The notes: generated by a model not told the origin, from the letters alone. A stretch of 64,000 nucleotides of DNA from Chinchilla lanigera (GCF_000276665.1 NW_004955417.1:23711161-23775160); one strand, 5' to 3'; shown: positions 32,450 through 43,563, counted from the first letter of the stretch. A program made the numbers and translations.

Positions 32450-32640
32450 CTTGCTTAGGAACCATCTAACTTTAATGCCATCATTGACTACATCTCTGTA
32501 TCCTTTGTGACTTTCTCATCAGTTCCTCATTGGAGTTCAGAGACCAAGTCTTACTATTTTTAGTTGCCTGAGTCCCTAGCGCAGCACCTGGCCTTTAGTA
32601 GGTCTTTGTTATATTTGCCTGAAGTGAGTGCAATTTTAAG
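32450..32640 (+). repeat. L2 LINE 3' remnant
   Basis: GGAGTTCAGAGACCAAGTCTTACTA, AGTCCCTAGCGCAGCACCTGGC and TTTAGTAGGTCTTTGTTATA follow the L2 3' end in forward orientation. Confidence 0.65.
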
Positions 32641-32689
32641 GGGAAATCTGTTTCAGGGAATGGTTCTATATTAAATTACTCTACTTTTT

Positions 32690-32870
32690 CTTATAAAAGT
32701 GACCCTTTCCTCTCCAGTTTCCAAAACAGAGACAAGCCAAGCAAACCACAAAGTCCATCTCCTTGCTCATACTACTAATGCTGAAGTCCATGAGCCCTTC
32801 CTCTAAGGTTGTCCTCAAAACAATAATATGAACTCCCAGTAATGATGGGAAAGGATGATAAAAATAGGCT
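32690..32870 (+). repeat. Direct repeat, copy B
   Basis: Second copy of the segment at 31942-32105, same orientation, about 750 bases away. Identity by eye is moderate, with small insertions, so the duplication is not recent. Confidence 0.75.
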
Positions 32871-34095
32871 GCTTAAAAATCAAGTACTTTTGCACAGAGA
32901 AACAGCCTCTGGCACCTTCCTGTGAGTAACAGAAGTTTCTATTTTAAAAGAAATGCAGTCAAATAAGGAGCAACTTTATCACAATGCCACTTTTCCAGAT
33001 TTCTTGGCCAAGGCAACCTATCATCCTGTATCAGGTTCTTGGCTTTCCATGACGGACCCGGCTCCAGTGATGATTCATAGCAGCCATGTGAGAAACAGAG
33101 ACTTTCACATGAACTCACCCCTTTGAAAAGAAAAATGCAGCCAGTGAAAGGCACAGCTCTGTCAATCGTGCATGCAGCACTTGATTTCCCTCCCTGGCAA
33201 ATAACGAGTTGAGTGATGAGCACTGCCAAAGGCATAGCCTCTCGGAGGGTCTCCATCTTTCTGCTCTCAAGTGGCTCGGATGTTCATTTCCTCTCTAGGC
33301 TCAGATGTCTCCTATGTCCTAAGCTCCACGAACACAGTGGCGAAACTTGGTATCTAAGAAGACACCAATAGATCAGGAATCTATTTATCTATTTTCTTCT
33401 TCTTAAATTATTTTTGTTGGTTTTAAGTAATTTAGGTAGATTTTGGATGACTCAATTTAGTACTTTAAAAACTAGGTCTGTTTACATCATTTTGACTGCC
33501 AGGTACTAAGGAACTGGGAGTTCTAAGTGTGTTTATGTTTTTGTTCATTTAAGATTTCCATCACCGTCTGCTCCTGATAGGGTTTGAGAAACAATGCTGG
33601 CTGATTTGGAAGGGAGCAGTGCACACAGTGCATCTGAAGGAACAGAAGAGCTGAGTGAACTTTCTGACCTGAGCCGAGTAGATGACCATTCTTGGGCAAA
33701 ATGTGGGCACTGAGTTTTCCCGAAGCCGCATCAGAACAAGAACCAGCTTACAAGTGCATGTGAGTCCACACTGAGGGTTGGGGTGTGAACCTCAGGGAGG
33801 CAGACTTGGACACCTCTTTCCTGGGAGAGCTCCACAGAAACAGGAGCACCCTCTTCTCTCGGCAGGAAGTGGACACTTCCACCCCAATGCACAGAGGCTC
33901 AAGCTACCTCTAAACTTCAGTCTGATTGACCCATTCAAGGGCACAGAGCCTAGAAAGAGAGTCTTAAACCCCAAATCAGATCCTCTTGGGCCTGATGTGT
34001 ATTGTGCTTTTTAGATCCAGTATGCCTGACTTTTAAAAAATGATCTCATCCCAGACTTCTAAAATTCAGATGATTTCCTTATTTCATTATCAATA
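32871..34095. other. Unassigned, mostly unique sequence
   Basis: No gene, RNA or confident repeat. The minus frame 32939-33256 and plus frame 33778-34014 have no recognised domain. Confidence 0.45.
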
Positions 34096-34099
34096 GCTG

Positions 34100-34315
34100 C
34101 ATTTATTAAGGGTTTCCTAGTGTCAGGGCCTGCTCTGTGCTCCTTACACACCTTAATGCCAATAGCTCTCTAAACAGCCCAAAGAGTAGGTCTATAATCG
34201 TAATCATCCTGGTGAGGACATTAAGTCACAATTACTTAATGGTGCTGCCATTATACAAATGCTGATTAGGCACTTCCGATAGAACCCGGGCAAGAGTTCT
34301 GTCTCCAAGGCCCTG
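34100..34315 (-). repeat. MIR SINE, part 1, interrupted by L1
   Basis: Reverse-complement MIR from TTAAGGGTTTCCTAGTGTCAGG to AACCCGGGCAAGAGTTCTGTC. It breaks off at CCCTGC where the L1 begins, and its last block continues at about 34703. Confidence 0.75.
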
Positions 34316-34702
34316 CTTTTATTTATTTTTTTAATAGCAGCATTATTGAGACTGAAGTCACATACTATAAAACTCGTCCTTTTAAAGTATACAATTCAGT
34401 GATTCTTAGTATATTCATAAGTTGTGCAACTGTCATCACAGTCAACATTAGGGTATTTCATCATCCCCAAAAGAGACCTTGAATGCATTAACACTCCCAT
34501 ACCCTATTCTTTTCCCAAGCCAAGGCACCCATTAATCTACTCTCTGTCTCTGTAGATTTGCCTTTTCTGGACATTTTATATAAATAAGATTATAGAACAT
34601 GTCATCTTTTATGACTGGCTTCTTTCACTTACCATAATGTTTCCAAGGTTCACTCATGTTACAACATATATAGTACTTCATTTCTTTTTATTGCTAAATA
34701 GG
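34316..34702 (-). mobile_element. L1 3' end (L1MB/MC-like), nested
   Basis: Plus strand shows TTATTGAGACTGAAGTCACATAC, CCTTTTAAAGTATACAATTCAGTG, GTTGTGCAACTGTCATCACAG, GATTTGCCTTTTCTGGACATTTTATATAAATAAG and GGCTTCTTTCACTTACC. This is the inverted 3' end of an old L1 subfamily. It is truncated at the 5' side and sits inside a MIR. Confidence 0.9.
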
Positions 34703-34732
34703 TCACAGTCTTAACCACTGCACTGTGCTTCT
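34703..34732 (-). repeat. MIR SINE, part 2
   Basis: CACAGTCTTAACCACTGCACTG is the inverted MIR 5' end ('gtgctcttaaccactatgctat'). It completes the element begun at 34100. Confidence 0.65.
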
Positions 34733-34734
34733 CT

Positions 34735-34860
34735 CTGAAACTAGTGTTATTATTATTGCTGTATATATGAGAAAACCAAAATTCACAAAATGAAATAAGT
34801 TGCCCAAGGTCATGCAGGCAACCAAAAGCAGAGGTAGCATCTGCTGTCTCCAAAACTGTA
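34735..34860 (-). repeat. Second MIR SINE remnant
   Basis: GAGAAAACCAAAATTCACAAAATG, TAAGTTGCCCAAGGTCATGC and GCAGAGGTAGCATCTG follow the inverted MIR pattern again, independent of the copy at 34100. Confidence 0.7.
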
Positions 34861-35279
34861 TTGTCAAAATCTTGCTATATTGCCTCCAAAGTATATTTTT
34901 CCTTAGGAAAGTTGCCCACACCAGGGAAATTAGTCTCACTTATCCTGGTAAATTTCCCCTTACTTCCATGAAAAGCAATAAAGTAATGGTTGAGAAAATT
35001 AAGATTTTAGAATTAAGCTCAGAACCTGTATGACTTTAGACAAAACACGCTCTACCTGGTTTCCTCACTTGCAAAAGAAGAGTAATGGCGTCTCCATCTT
35101 AGAGCTGGGAGACAATTGTAAATCGAGTTGCCTAGCCAAGCACATTATATGGGCTCCTTGAATAATTTTATTCTGTGGGAGAATATATGTGGAAGGAGGT
35201 TGTATCAATGGCTGCATGTGTAATCAGCAGTGAAACAATGCAAATGGCCATATGCACACTGAAGAGCTAGAGGATCCAG
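34861..35279. other. Unassigned sequence
   Basis: No gene is recognised. CTGTATGACTTTAGACAAAA and ATGGCGTCTCCATCTTAGAG at 35026-35106 could be a degraded forward MIR. Confidence 0.4.
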
Positions 35280-35620
35280 TTGAAAGCCAAAGGCTTGGAG
35301 CTCACTGCAGAGTCTGGTGAGTCTGCTTCAAAAAGCTGAAGTCTTCCCTGGAAGTCTGAAGGAGCTCGAACCAAAGTCCAAAGGCAATGGTGAAGACCCA
35401 ACCACCTCTGAAGAAGCAAATGGAGGTTGTCCTTCCTTTCCCTTTTTATTTAGTCCAGGCTACAAGCCTATTGGTTGGTGCCAGCCACACCCAGGTTGAG
35501 TCTTCCTGCTCAGTGTGCTGCCTATGTCTCAGTTATCCACAGACACCCAGAGCTGTGCTCATACAATCCCATAGGCATTTCTTAATCCATTCAAGTTGAC
35601 ATGAAAAGGTCTAGCTGACA
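35280..35620 (-). mobile_element. MaLR-type LTR, diverged
   Basis: Shares CAGGCTACAAGCCTATTGGTTGGTG and an inverted TATA-like TTTTTATTT with the LTR at 19233. Right end near CATTCAAGTTGACATG. Boundaries are approximate. Confidence 0.68.
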
Positions 35621-35629
35621 TGACACGGT

Positions 35630-36770
35630 CCAGCTGGAGAAGGAAAGGGAAAAGGACAAAGCAGAAAAGATGCAATTATGTGAAAATGTGATTGTTTTCA
35701 TGCTTCGGTCTCTAGAAGAAGAAATCAGCAACATAGAACATTCCCAAGCACAACTAAATCTACACAAAGACATCTGGAAAAGACCACAAGGGAGAGCTGT
35801 TCCTCCCTCCCCTCCTTTCAGTCTACTCACGGCTGTCCCTTGTTATCTACACATTTTCACCCTTAAATCCCTTGATGACAAAGAGTTCAAACATTTTTGA
35901 CGGGGGTAGAGATGGCGTTCATTCCCTGGAAAGCTTAAATAGGCTAAAACAGTAACCTCAATAAAAGATGCCAATTACATATCCAACCAAATTTATTTCT
36001 GCATTCTTCTTCACACAAGTAGAGAAGATAAGTACTAGGCTCAGGATTTGCAGTAGGTTTCTGTGTTTTGAAATGAAATCATTTATAATTAATTGAAAAT
36101 TGTCTTTCTCGAAAGTAATGCAAGCCTATTTCTGAGATCTACTAGCAGGCCCTGTATTAATTTGGAAATTACAGTTATAAAACAGGGGATATGGAAAAGA
36201 CAATTAAAACATGATCTTTTTAAAAGGACAGGGAAAGGAGTAAATTAATTAATATTACAAGCTATAAAAGAGCAAGTTATTTCAATCACTAAGTGGATTA
36301 GTTTTCTTTTGCAAGTAAAGCCTTTCATTGGCTTCTTCAGGTAAGATGTGCCTATTGGTAAAACACAATGGTTCTGTTGCTGGTTTCAGAAAATTTGTTC
36401 CTGTCAGTACAATTTTTAAAAGTTGTTCAGGTAGAGGGAAATAAAGGAAGTGAACACATCTAAACACATTTTTAGATAGTTCAGTGCATATTCAAGAAAA
36501 CTATATATATTGGATCTAAATCATTGATCCACCTTGGCCTGGGCTCCTTGCACATTAATCCAAAACGTTTATATTTTGGGAAGTGGAAGGTGAAGGAAGC
36601 AGCACATTGGCAAAGCCTGGTTGGCACCACCCAGGCTGTTTAAAGATCGTGTGTGCACTGACTTGAAGAATAATTCATAAGCATCTATTACGATGAAGAC
36701 TATAAGCTAGTGGTTTGAGAATTTGTTCTGGTGCTACACAATTCTGGTTGTAGGAAACCTCACTTCGATG
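35630..36770. other. Unassigned AT-rich sequence
   Basis: No gene or clear repeat is recognised. Confidence 0.45.
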
Positions 36771-36774
36771 GCTG

Positions 36775-37250
36775 CTAACAACTGTGCATCCCAACATCCA
36801 TGCCTTGTGTTACTTTACATCCCCTCCCCTCCACTGATCTGGAGTTGGTCATGGGCCTGACTTTGGCCTAGGGGACATTGCAGTAAAGGGAGCTTGGCTT
36901 CTTTGAATGCTTGTTTTGTGGGCATGTGCTCTTGAAGCCCAGGCACCATGCTGTGAGAAACCCACATTCACCACGTAGAGGAGAACTGAGGCTCTTGCTG
37001 AGAGCTCCAGCTGGGGCTCCACAAACTGCCAACATCTACTTCCCAGCCATCTTCGCTGAGCCAGCCCTCTTGGAAGGAGATGCTCCAGCTGCCTTTGAGG
37101 TTAACCCACGAGACAAACTACCCAGTGCTATATGGAGCAGAGATGAGCTGACCTTGCTGAATAATATCCCTGCTACAGGCTAAGGAGTAAATAAATGCTG
37201 TTAAAAGCCATTGTCTTGCAAAGCTTGTTTTGGAGCTTTAGATAACCAAA
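36775..37250 (+). mobile_element. MLT1-like LTR
   Basis: CTGGAGTTGGTCATGGGCCTG, GGCCTAGGGGACATTGCAG, CACCATGCTGTGAGAAACCC, CTTCCCAGCCATCTTCGCTG, GGAGATGCTCCAGCTGCC, and the end GTAAATAAATGCTGTTAAAAGCC with TTTAGATAACCAAAATAT. This follows an MLT1 LTR in order. The open frame 36911-37183 runs through it and is incidental. Confidence 0.7.
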
Positions 37251-37351
37251 ATATTGGTCTGAGGATTAGCATCAAGCACAGCGGTGATGTAAACTCTGCT
37301 CTTCTAAATTAGTTTCTGGCTTTTGGGATCCTTAGGAGGAAGGGAAGCCAT

Positions 37352-37535
37352 CTGTGTGCCCACATGCCTGTAATCCTGGAACTCTGGGAGGTGTTGAGGC
37401 AGGAGGATCCCAGTTCAAACCCAACCTGGGTAACTTAGAGATTTAACTTGTCTCAAAATAAAAATAAAAATGGAAAATGGCTGGGAATATAGCACAGTGC
37501 AAAGGGGGGTTCAATCCCTCATACGACACAAAAAG
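37352..37535 (+). mobile_element. B1-dID dimeric SINE
   Basis: B1 half (CCCACATGCCTGTAATCCTGG, GAGGCAGGAGGATCCCAG, AACTTGTCTCAAAATAAAAAT) then ID half (GGCTGGGAATATAGCACAGTG, GGTTCAATCCCTCATACG) and a short A tail. Same design as 31170-31348. Confidence 0.82.
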
Positions 37536-37669
37536 ATTAAGTGAACCTGCATCTGACCTACATTGAGAGTTTGAGAAGGTTAACTCAGGCCCTGATATGC
37601 CTACCAAAGCTTCTCCTAACGACAGCAAAAGTTGTACTTATTCACCTAGCTCTTTCTACTGTGTCAGAG

Positions 37670-37840
37670 CCTAGGTGTGTACAGATATTTAGTGTATCAT
37701 TTTGTTCACATGATGGTTCTGTGAGTAAAGAAATACCTCTCTATGAGGAGGAAAATGAGAGTTGAAGAAAATAAGTCATTTCCCCAAGATAGTCCAGAAG
37801 TAGAGTTTGATTCCAATCAATCTTCTATCAGTAATGCCAG
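37670..37840 (-). repeat. MIR SINE remnant
   Basis: GAGGAGGAAAATGAGAGTTGAAG, AAGTCATTTCCCCAAGATAG and AGTAGAGTTTGATTCCAATC are inverted MIR blocks. Confidence 0.65.
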
Positions 37841-37964
37841 CTTCTACCCAGCATAGGATTCCTGTGCACCGGGAAAAGATGGAACCCACTGCCACAGCTG
37901 GGGCTTGCAGGTTTTGGCCAGCAGAGAGGAGAGGATTCTACTCATCCCACCACATGCTCGTATG

Positions 37965-37999
37965 TGCATATGTGTGTGTGTGCGTGCATGCATGCATGT
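37965..37999. repeat. Alternating purine-pyrimidine tract
   Basis: CATATGTGTGTGTGTGCGTG then CATGCATGCATG. A run of alternating purine and pyrimidine bases able to form left-handed DNA. Confidence 0.85.
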
Positions 38000-38670
38000 A
38001 GGAAAGAAAAAGGAACCCAGTCTTTTCAACACTTCTACCTCACAGGGATTCTCAAATCTCATTAAGATCCAGCCACTGGTCAACCACCTCAGCTCCATTA
38101 GAGAGCCTGAATCAAAAATAGGGGAACCCTCACCCCATCTGCCCAGTTACATCCAAAACCTTTGATGTTCTCTTGGGAGATACACACACAGGATGACCAG
38201 AAAAGAAAGAATTGTTGTTTCCAGTTGGAGGGTGGGTCCCTGATGTGAGCGCTGGCCCTTGCAATGCTGGGGTAAATCACGTGGCACCTCAGGACCATGT
38301 CCTGTGTTGGCAACAAAGCCTGTTACATGTTCTTCTTTTGTCCCTAAACTCACACTCACACACTCTCGGTTGTGCATGTCTTATTGGTGCCCTGATGGAA
38401 GGAAAAGAAGTCCAAGAAAAAGAGGCTAAGAGAAAGAGGAGCCCTGGGTAGAACTGGTCTTATTAGTCCACCACACCATAATGGTTCTCCAACATGGCAA
38501 AGCTTTGAACAGTAGAATCTCTGTACGTATTGAAATGTATCACATTTTAAAAATGTTAATGATAGTTATTACAAAGGGAAAAGAAAGGAAAGTGAAAGCA
38601 AAGAGAAGAATGTGGATGCGTTTCATGACCAAGAAAGCCTGGTGTCCTTCCTAAAAGTTGTCATCTGCTC
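38000..38670. other. Unassigned sequence
   Basis: No gene or clear repeat is recognised. Confidence 0.45.
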
Positions 38671-39270
38671 CTAAACTTGCTCTGGCACACTGTCCTCTCC
38701 CAGGGATAATTCATTTATAAATCTATCTGCCATGCTGCATAGAAAATCCTTTGGCAAAAGGGACCCATGGTAGGTATATTTGCAACTCCCTTTTATGCAG
38801 GGCTGACGTGTACATTGTTTGAATGATTGAGAATGAATGAGCAATTTTCTTAATGTCTTTCCATTGCTGGCATCTTGGCCTTGGGTCCAGACTCCTTGTT
38901 CTATCTCTTCAGTTTCTGTAGGCCATAAATTATGATACGACAAGAGAACATTGAGAAAATTGCATTTTGCCAACACATAGAATTTTAAATCCTTGAATTT
39001 TTCCCTCCCACAAACTGTCTTCTCAGGAACCCCAAGATTTATAGGGAAACGAATCATAAAATACATACATGTATTGCATAAGAATTTAGGTTCCATATCA
39101 GACTCTGTCTCCAGTTTCCAAAGAGCAAAGCTGGCTGCTGTGGAGGCCGCTGTCCAGGCTTTTAAAAAAAGACCTAACCCAGGTGCTCTTTGTCTCCCTT
39201 TGAAACCACATCCATGAATGATGAGGTTAGTCCACGTGAGTCCATGAAAAATCACACCACAGCCAAGCAC
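38671..39270 (-). other. Longest open frame in the window (199 codons), unassigned
   Basis: A frame on the minus strand from a Met codon at 39270 to a stop at 38671. I do not recognise a domain, signal peptide or membrane segment, and no repeat covers it. The composition is mixed, with ten or so scattered cysteines, and there is no repeat structure. Given the base composition, a 600-base frame is unusual but not impossible by chance in 64 kb. The plus strand holds a shorter frame over the same bases. I do not call it a gene. Confidence 0.2.
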
Positions 39271-40809
39271 TCTGGGAAGACAGCATTTGCCATTTTAGCT
39301 AGGCTAGTGGCCAACTTCTGAGCAGAGTGTCCCTAGAGCAGGGAGACTGCCAGGCAGGTATATTTTCTGTGCTGTTATGGGGAAGAAAGAGAAGAAGAAG
39401 GAAAATCTCAAGAACTGCTTAAGGACTCCGGAGAAACTCCCGCTACATGGGACCCGGGACTTACCCTATTTTCTTTTTAGCAAGAGTGTTCAAATTTTTG
39501 TGAACAATAAATGGCCTTGCCCTTAATCTCTTATCAGCAATTATCTCTGGTAAAACTTGTGCCTAGGAGTAGGTAGGAAACACCCACCAGAGACCAGAAT
39601 GGCTCTGGAGCCCTAGAGACTGATACTTTGTTGTCCAGAGGTGTGCTATGTTATTCTTATCCATGGCAAGCTTCTCTACTGTTACCTGATTTTCTGCCAT
39701 ACCTTTGACCCACTCTCTCACCCTTGATGCTTGCTGTGTTTATGTGCCCTGTCTCTCAGCCATGAGTTTTCAGTATCTTGGAGGAGAAAAATTTTGTTTC
39801 AATCCCTCCTCGGATCTTCATATGTCACCTCCCTTCCTCCCCGTGTTTTACCCTGCTGAAAGGTATGTATCTATCAGTCAATCAGTCAATCAATCAATCA
39901 ACCTATACGTAACCAAAATTCCATCCACCTCTTTTCACTCCATGATAAATATGTTTAGACCCAGAACACATTGCTTTCTTGAGCTCCACTTTTCCGTGAT
40001 ATTTTTAAAATCAATTTAAAATATCCTTCTGTCAGTTGAAAGTTTTGAAAGCTTTAAGCCTTTAAAGCAAGAGGCAGAAGGGCCTCTCCTTCCACCTGGC
40101 ACTCATCCCCAGCCCAGTTTCCCAGGCAAGAAGACGTCTAAGACACTGAGATGCAGTCTTCACTGTAAGGACCTCCCTCCAAAGCGGCTTCAGTCTCCTG
40201 TCTGCAGAGTGTCAGCTGACAGCTCACAAGACTGAGCATGAGCTAATACCTCGTGTTAAGCAAAGTCAAAATCAAATACAGCAATCACTTAAAGAAAAGC
40301 ACACTTCAAAGGGGAACACAACCAACTGGGTAGCAGGGCAGAACGAAGCCTGCTCCGGCAGGTATCTGACAGAGACACTGCTCTGCCGTGCTTGTAAAGA
40401 GCATCTGTACAGACAGCTTCACAGTCCAGTGTCTTGATGGAGAGGGTGCTTCCACCTCCAGGAGCCGAGGCTGAGCAAAGGGAATCAGGCCACCCACAGC
40501 CACACCACTCCTTCATGCTTCCCTAATGCCTCACCCAAACGGGCACATGGGTTTTGCCTAGAGCCTTCCCAGAGCTGGAGCAGGATCCCCATGTTACAGG
40601 TGCAGAGATGCTCATTCTCTACTCATGTGCACTGGGTGGTTCACCCTGGCCTTCAAATTCCAGAGATCTGCACTGGCCCACTAGGTCACCAAGACACTCC
40701 TCGTCTCCAAATCAAAGCCTTGTTACCACGAACCAGTTAAGAGAGACTAGGGATTGGTGGGAGTGAGAGGTATGATATCACCAGAACTTTTAGCCTTTCT
40801 TCCTTCCAG
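39271..40809. other. Unassigned sequence with short ATCA run
   Basis: No gene is recognised. An AATC/ATCA repeat lies at 39873-39902. From about 40080 the sequence is richer in GC than most of the window. Confidence 0.45.
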
Positions 40810-40876
40810 ACATCTCCAGGGTCATCTCTGAAGGACTTCTTCACCGTGGCTTAGCAAGGAGCACCTACAGCAAAGG
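40810..40876 (+). other. Candidate internal exon (67 nt)
   Basis: A pyrimidine-rich tract (CCTTTCTTCCTTCCAG) ends at an AG at 40808-40809, and 67 bases later AAAGG is followed by GTAAGTG at 40877. Both are close to consensus splice sites. One frame (after skipping two bases) is open throughout and reads ISRVISEGLLHRGLARSTYSK. I do not recognise this peptide. It may be a non-coding RNA exon, an untranslated exon, or chance. Confidence 0.25.
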
Positions 40877-40880
40877 GTAA

Positions 40881-41635
40881 GTGAATGCTCTTCTCAAGAC
40901 TGCGGGGCAGCCCTTGGTGGTCCCGATGGCTCCATTGACTCTACTTCGCAGACTTATATTAGAGCTGTTTTTGATCACATGGATGAACAGGACCCTGGAG
41001 CATGAAAAAGAAATACAGCCGTCTGCCTCAGACCCAAGCTTGTCACGCCGCTAAAGCACCATGGCAGGGACATGGGCCAGGACAAGCGCCAAAAGGAAGA
41101 ACATAAGCAATTACAGAAAGCTCCCAAAAGGAAGTGGTACCTCTTGAGAATAGTCCTTTAAAAATATACACCTGTCACTAGCGGGTACTCAAGTCCCCCA
41201 CCCTACGCCAACTACCACGTGTGGGCCTGCTATAACCAGGGAGGCCACAGATACCCAGCTCTGTAAAAAGCAGCTTTTAAAAATAAAATTCAATTCTTGG
41301 CATGTGTTGCAACACTTCCTCTATTCCAAACTGAATACTGAAGCCACCCACACCACCACTGACTTAGCCAAATACAGTAAAGAAGCAAGACTTCTCCCAG
41401 GAGGCCCAGAGGAGCAGTGTCCAACAGCCAAGGCAGGTGACAGTGCGGGCAGGCAGAGGTGGCCTCTCTGAGGTGACACCCTGGATGGACCTCAGCTGGC
41501 CTTCTCTCGGTGCTGCTCATCCATATAGCATCCCATAGGTGGCAGGGACAGATGGCGCCTGGTGCTCAGAATTTCTGACTAGGAAAGGCAATGCCCATTT
41601 TGCCAATCTCTATCAAGCAAAGGGTGGCTACAGAG
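40881..41635. other. Unassigned, comparatively GC-rich sequence
   Basis: No gene or repeat is recognised. Confidence 0.45.
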
Positions 41636-41639
41636 AAAG

Positions 41640-41790
41640 AGGCCTGTCCTACAATCTTTCTGTAAACCACAGTACCTCTTTGGCTGCCCTTGACTCTCTA
41701 ATTCTTACATAGTTTACTGATCTTTTCTATATGTATTTCCTGTCTTCTCAGAAGAACGTAAGTTGCATGAGGGCAGACCTAGACAGTCAC
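41640..41790 (+). repeat. L2 LINE 3' remnant
   Basis: TTACATAGTTTACTGATCTTTTC, CTTCTCAGAAGAACGTAAGTTGCATGAGGGCAGAC: forward L2 3' pattern. Confidence 0.65.
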
Positions 41791-42044
41791 TCTAAACCAT
41801 CTTAACTGACCCTTCAAACACACCTCACACTCTGCTTCAGAAAAGGAAACCTGTATCTCAATGTTGTGTATTATTCATGACTTAGTCCTCAATCATTTGC
41901 TCAAACTCATCCCATTTCTTTCTTCCTGAACTACTTCCTCCAGCTCTTAATCTTTCAGTATGTCTTCTTGCAGATAATCAACTCCTAGTTCTTGTATTTA
42001 GCCTTCAACTTGGGACCTTCTTCAGAGGTAGGTACGAGAACAAG

Positions 42045-42256
42045 TCCTGAAACCAGCCCTCCTGAATCCAAATTGAAATACCACTGTTTATTCACACTAT
42101 GATCCTGGGAAAGTTATTTCATTTCTCTAACCCTTAATTTTCTCAACTGGGAAGTGGTGCTCACACCTCAAATTGTTGAGGAGTTAAAATGGTTTATATG
42201 CAACACAATCCAAATCATACCTGGCACCATACACTTGCTCATTAAATGTCACCAGT
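42045..42256 (+). repeat. MIR SINE
   Basis: CCTGAATCCAAATTGAAATACC, CTGGGAAAGTTATTTCATTTCTCTAACCC, TTTCTCAACTGGGAAGTGG, GAGGAGTTAAAATGG, ATACCTGGCACCATACAC, CATTAAATGTCACC: nearly whole MIR in forward order. Confidence 0.85.
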
Positions 42257-43376
42257 TATGAGGCATTTTTCTGCCACCTCTGTGGCCGTGTGGACACTTT
42301 AGTCAATTTGGAAAAAGACCTGGTGCAGCTCATCTTTCAGGTACTGCATATCTGATACACATGCCGGGTTCAGTCCAGGGAACGGGGGAGAAAGCATGTA
42401 TTTCTGTTATGCACATACTGTGCCTAACACAGAGAAAGGCATAATAGTAAGTCCTGAGACTTTCTTGTCCACTTATTAATTCTTATTGGCTCTAGCTTGT
42501 TTAAATGGAGCTCCACAGAGTCTTACTTAAATACAAAGGTTTTTCTTGCCTTTTTAAAATTGATTTTCTATCAAAGAAACATTTGCCTTGCTCTTTGCTA
42601 TATAGGAAAACTCACAAATAACACACTGCATGTCTGACATACCAAGTCCCAGTCTCCCCACTTGAGTGGTCACCAAGAAAGCATTATTCATTCAGTTTGC
42701 TCACATTTATTTGCCAGGACCCTGTCTTTTGAACACTATCAAAGAACAATAGAAAGTATATAATTAAGTGCTCAGCCAAGTACGTGGTACTAATTATAAA
42801 CACAGTAGTTCTGAAGAGACAGACAAGGCAATAGGTCATAGTAATTCACTTATTTACTCGATAAATTTTGAGTACTATGCGTCAGTTTCTTTACCTGGCT
42901 CTGAACACAGGTGGGGGACGTTGTGGTCTTTCTTCCCTAAAGTCTGGCATAATACAAATGGTGCATTTGGACAAATAGATTGATCTGCGCTGAGCTCAGT
43001 CACCTCATTTACCTTGCTGTGATTGATTCCTAAATGGCCACTGAGGTTGAAAAGTTGGCTGGAGGCTTCTGGAAAAGTTCTTCCTCCATCTGATGTGTCA
43101 ATGAAGACCCATCCTGTTTCCTTTGGTTGTTGGCCATGGAGGATGGGAAGTCTTTACTACCACTAACATCTTGCCACCAGTGGGCAAAGGGAAAGAAGTA
43201 AGTGCCGAAGAAATGGAGAAGCAGTCTACGCCATCTAATCAAGTCAACTTTTTACAGTGTTCCACTTAGATTCCAGTTTCATAATGTAGTACATCTCCCT
43301 GTTTATCTTGGCTTAAGCTTTGCTTTTTCTGTTACTTGCACCCATATGCATTCTAACTCACAGGACAAAAGAAAAT
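42257..43376. other. Unassigned sequence, scattered L2-like blocks
   Basis: No gene. TTATTTACTCGATAAATTTTGAGTACTATG at 42851-42880 resembles an inverted L2 3' end. The rest is unassigned. Confidence 0.4.
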
Positions 43377-43387
43377 AAATGAGATCT

Positions 43388-43546
43388 GGCTGGGGGTGGT
43401 GGTGCATGCCTGTAATCCAAGCAACTGGGAGGCTGAGGTGGGAGGATTGCCGTGAGTTTGAGGCTAGCCTGGGCTACGTAGTGAGTTTAAGACCAACCTG
43501 AATTACAGAGTGGGACCCTGTCTCAAAAAAAAAAAAAAAAAAAAAA
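43388..43546 (+). mobile_element. B1 SINE with target-site duplication
   Basis: Clear B1: GGCTGGGGGTGGTGGTGCATG, GGGAGGCTGAGGTGGGAGGA, GGCTAGCCTGGGCTACGTAG, GTGGGACCCTGTCTC, then a long A tail. AAATGAGATCT flanks it at 43377-43387 and 43553-43563. One of the better-preserved SINEs in the window. Confidence 0.95.
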
Positions 43547-43563
43547 GGAAAGAAATGAGATCT

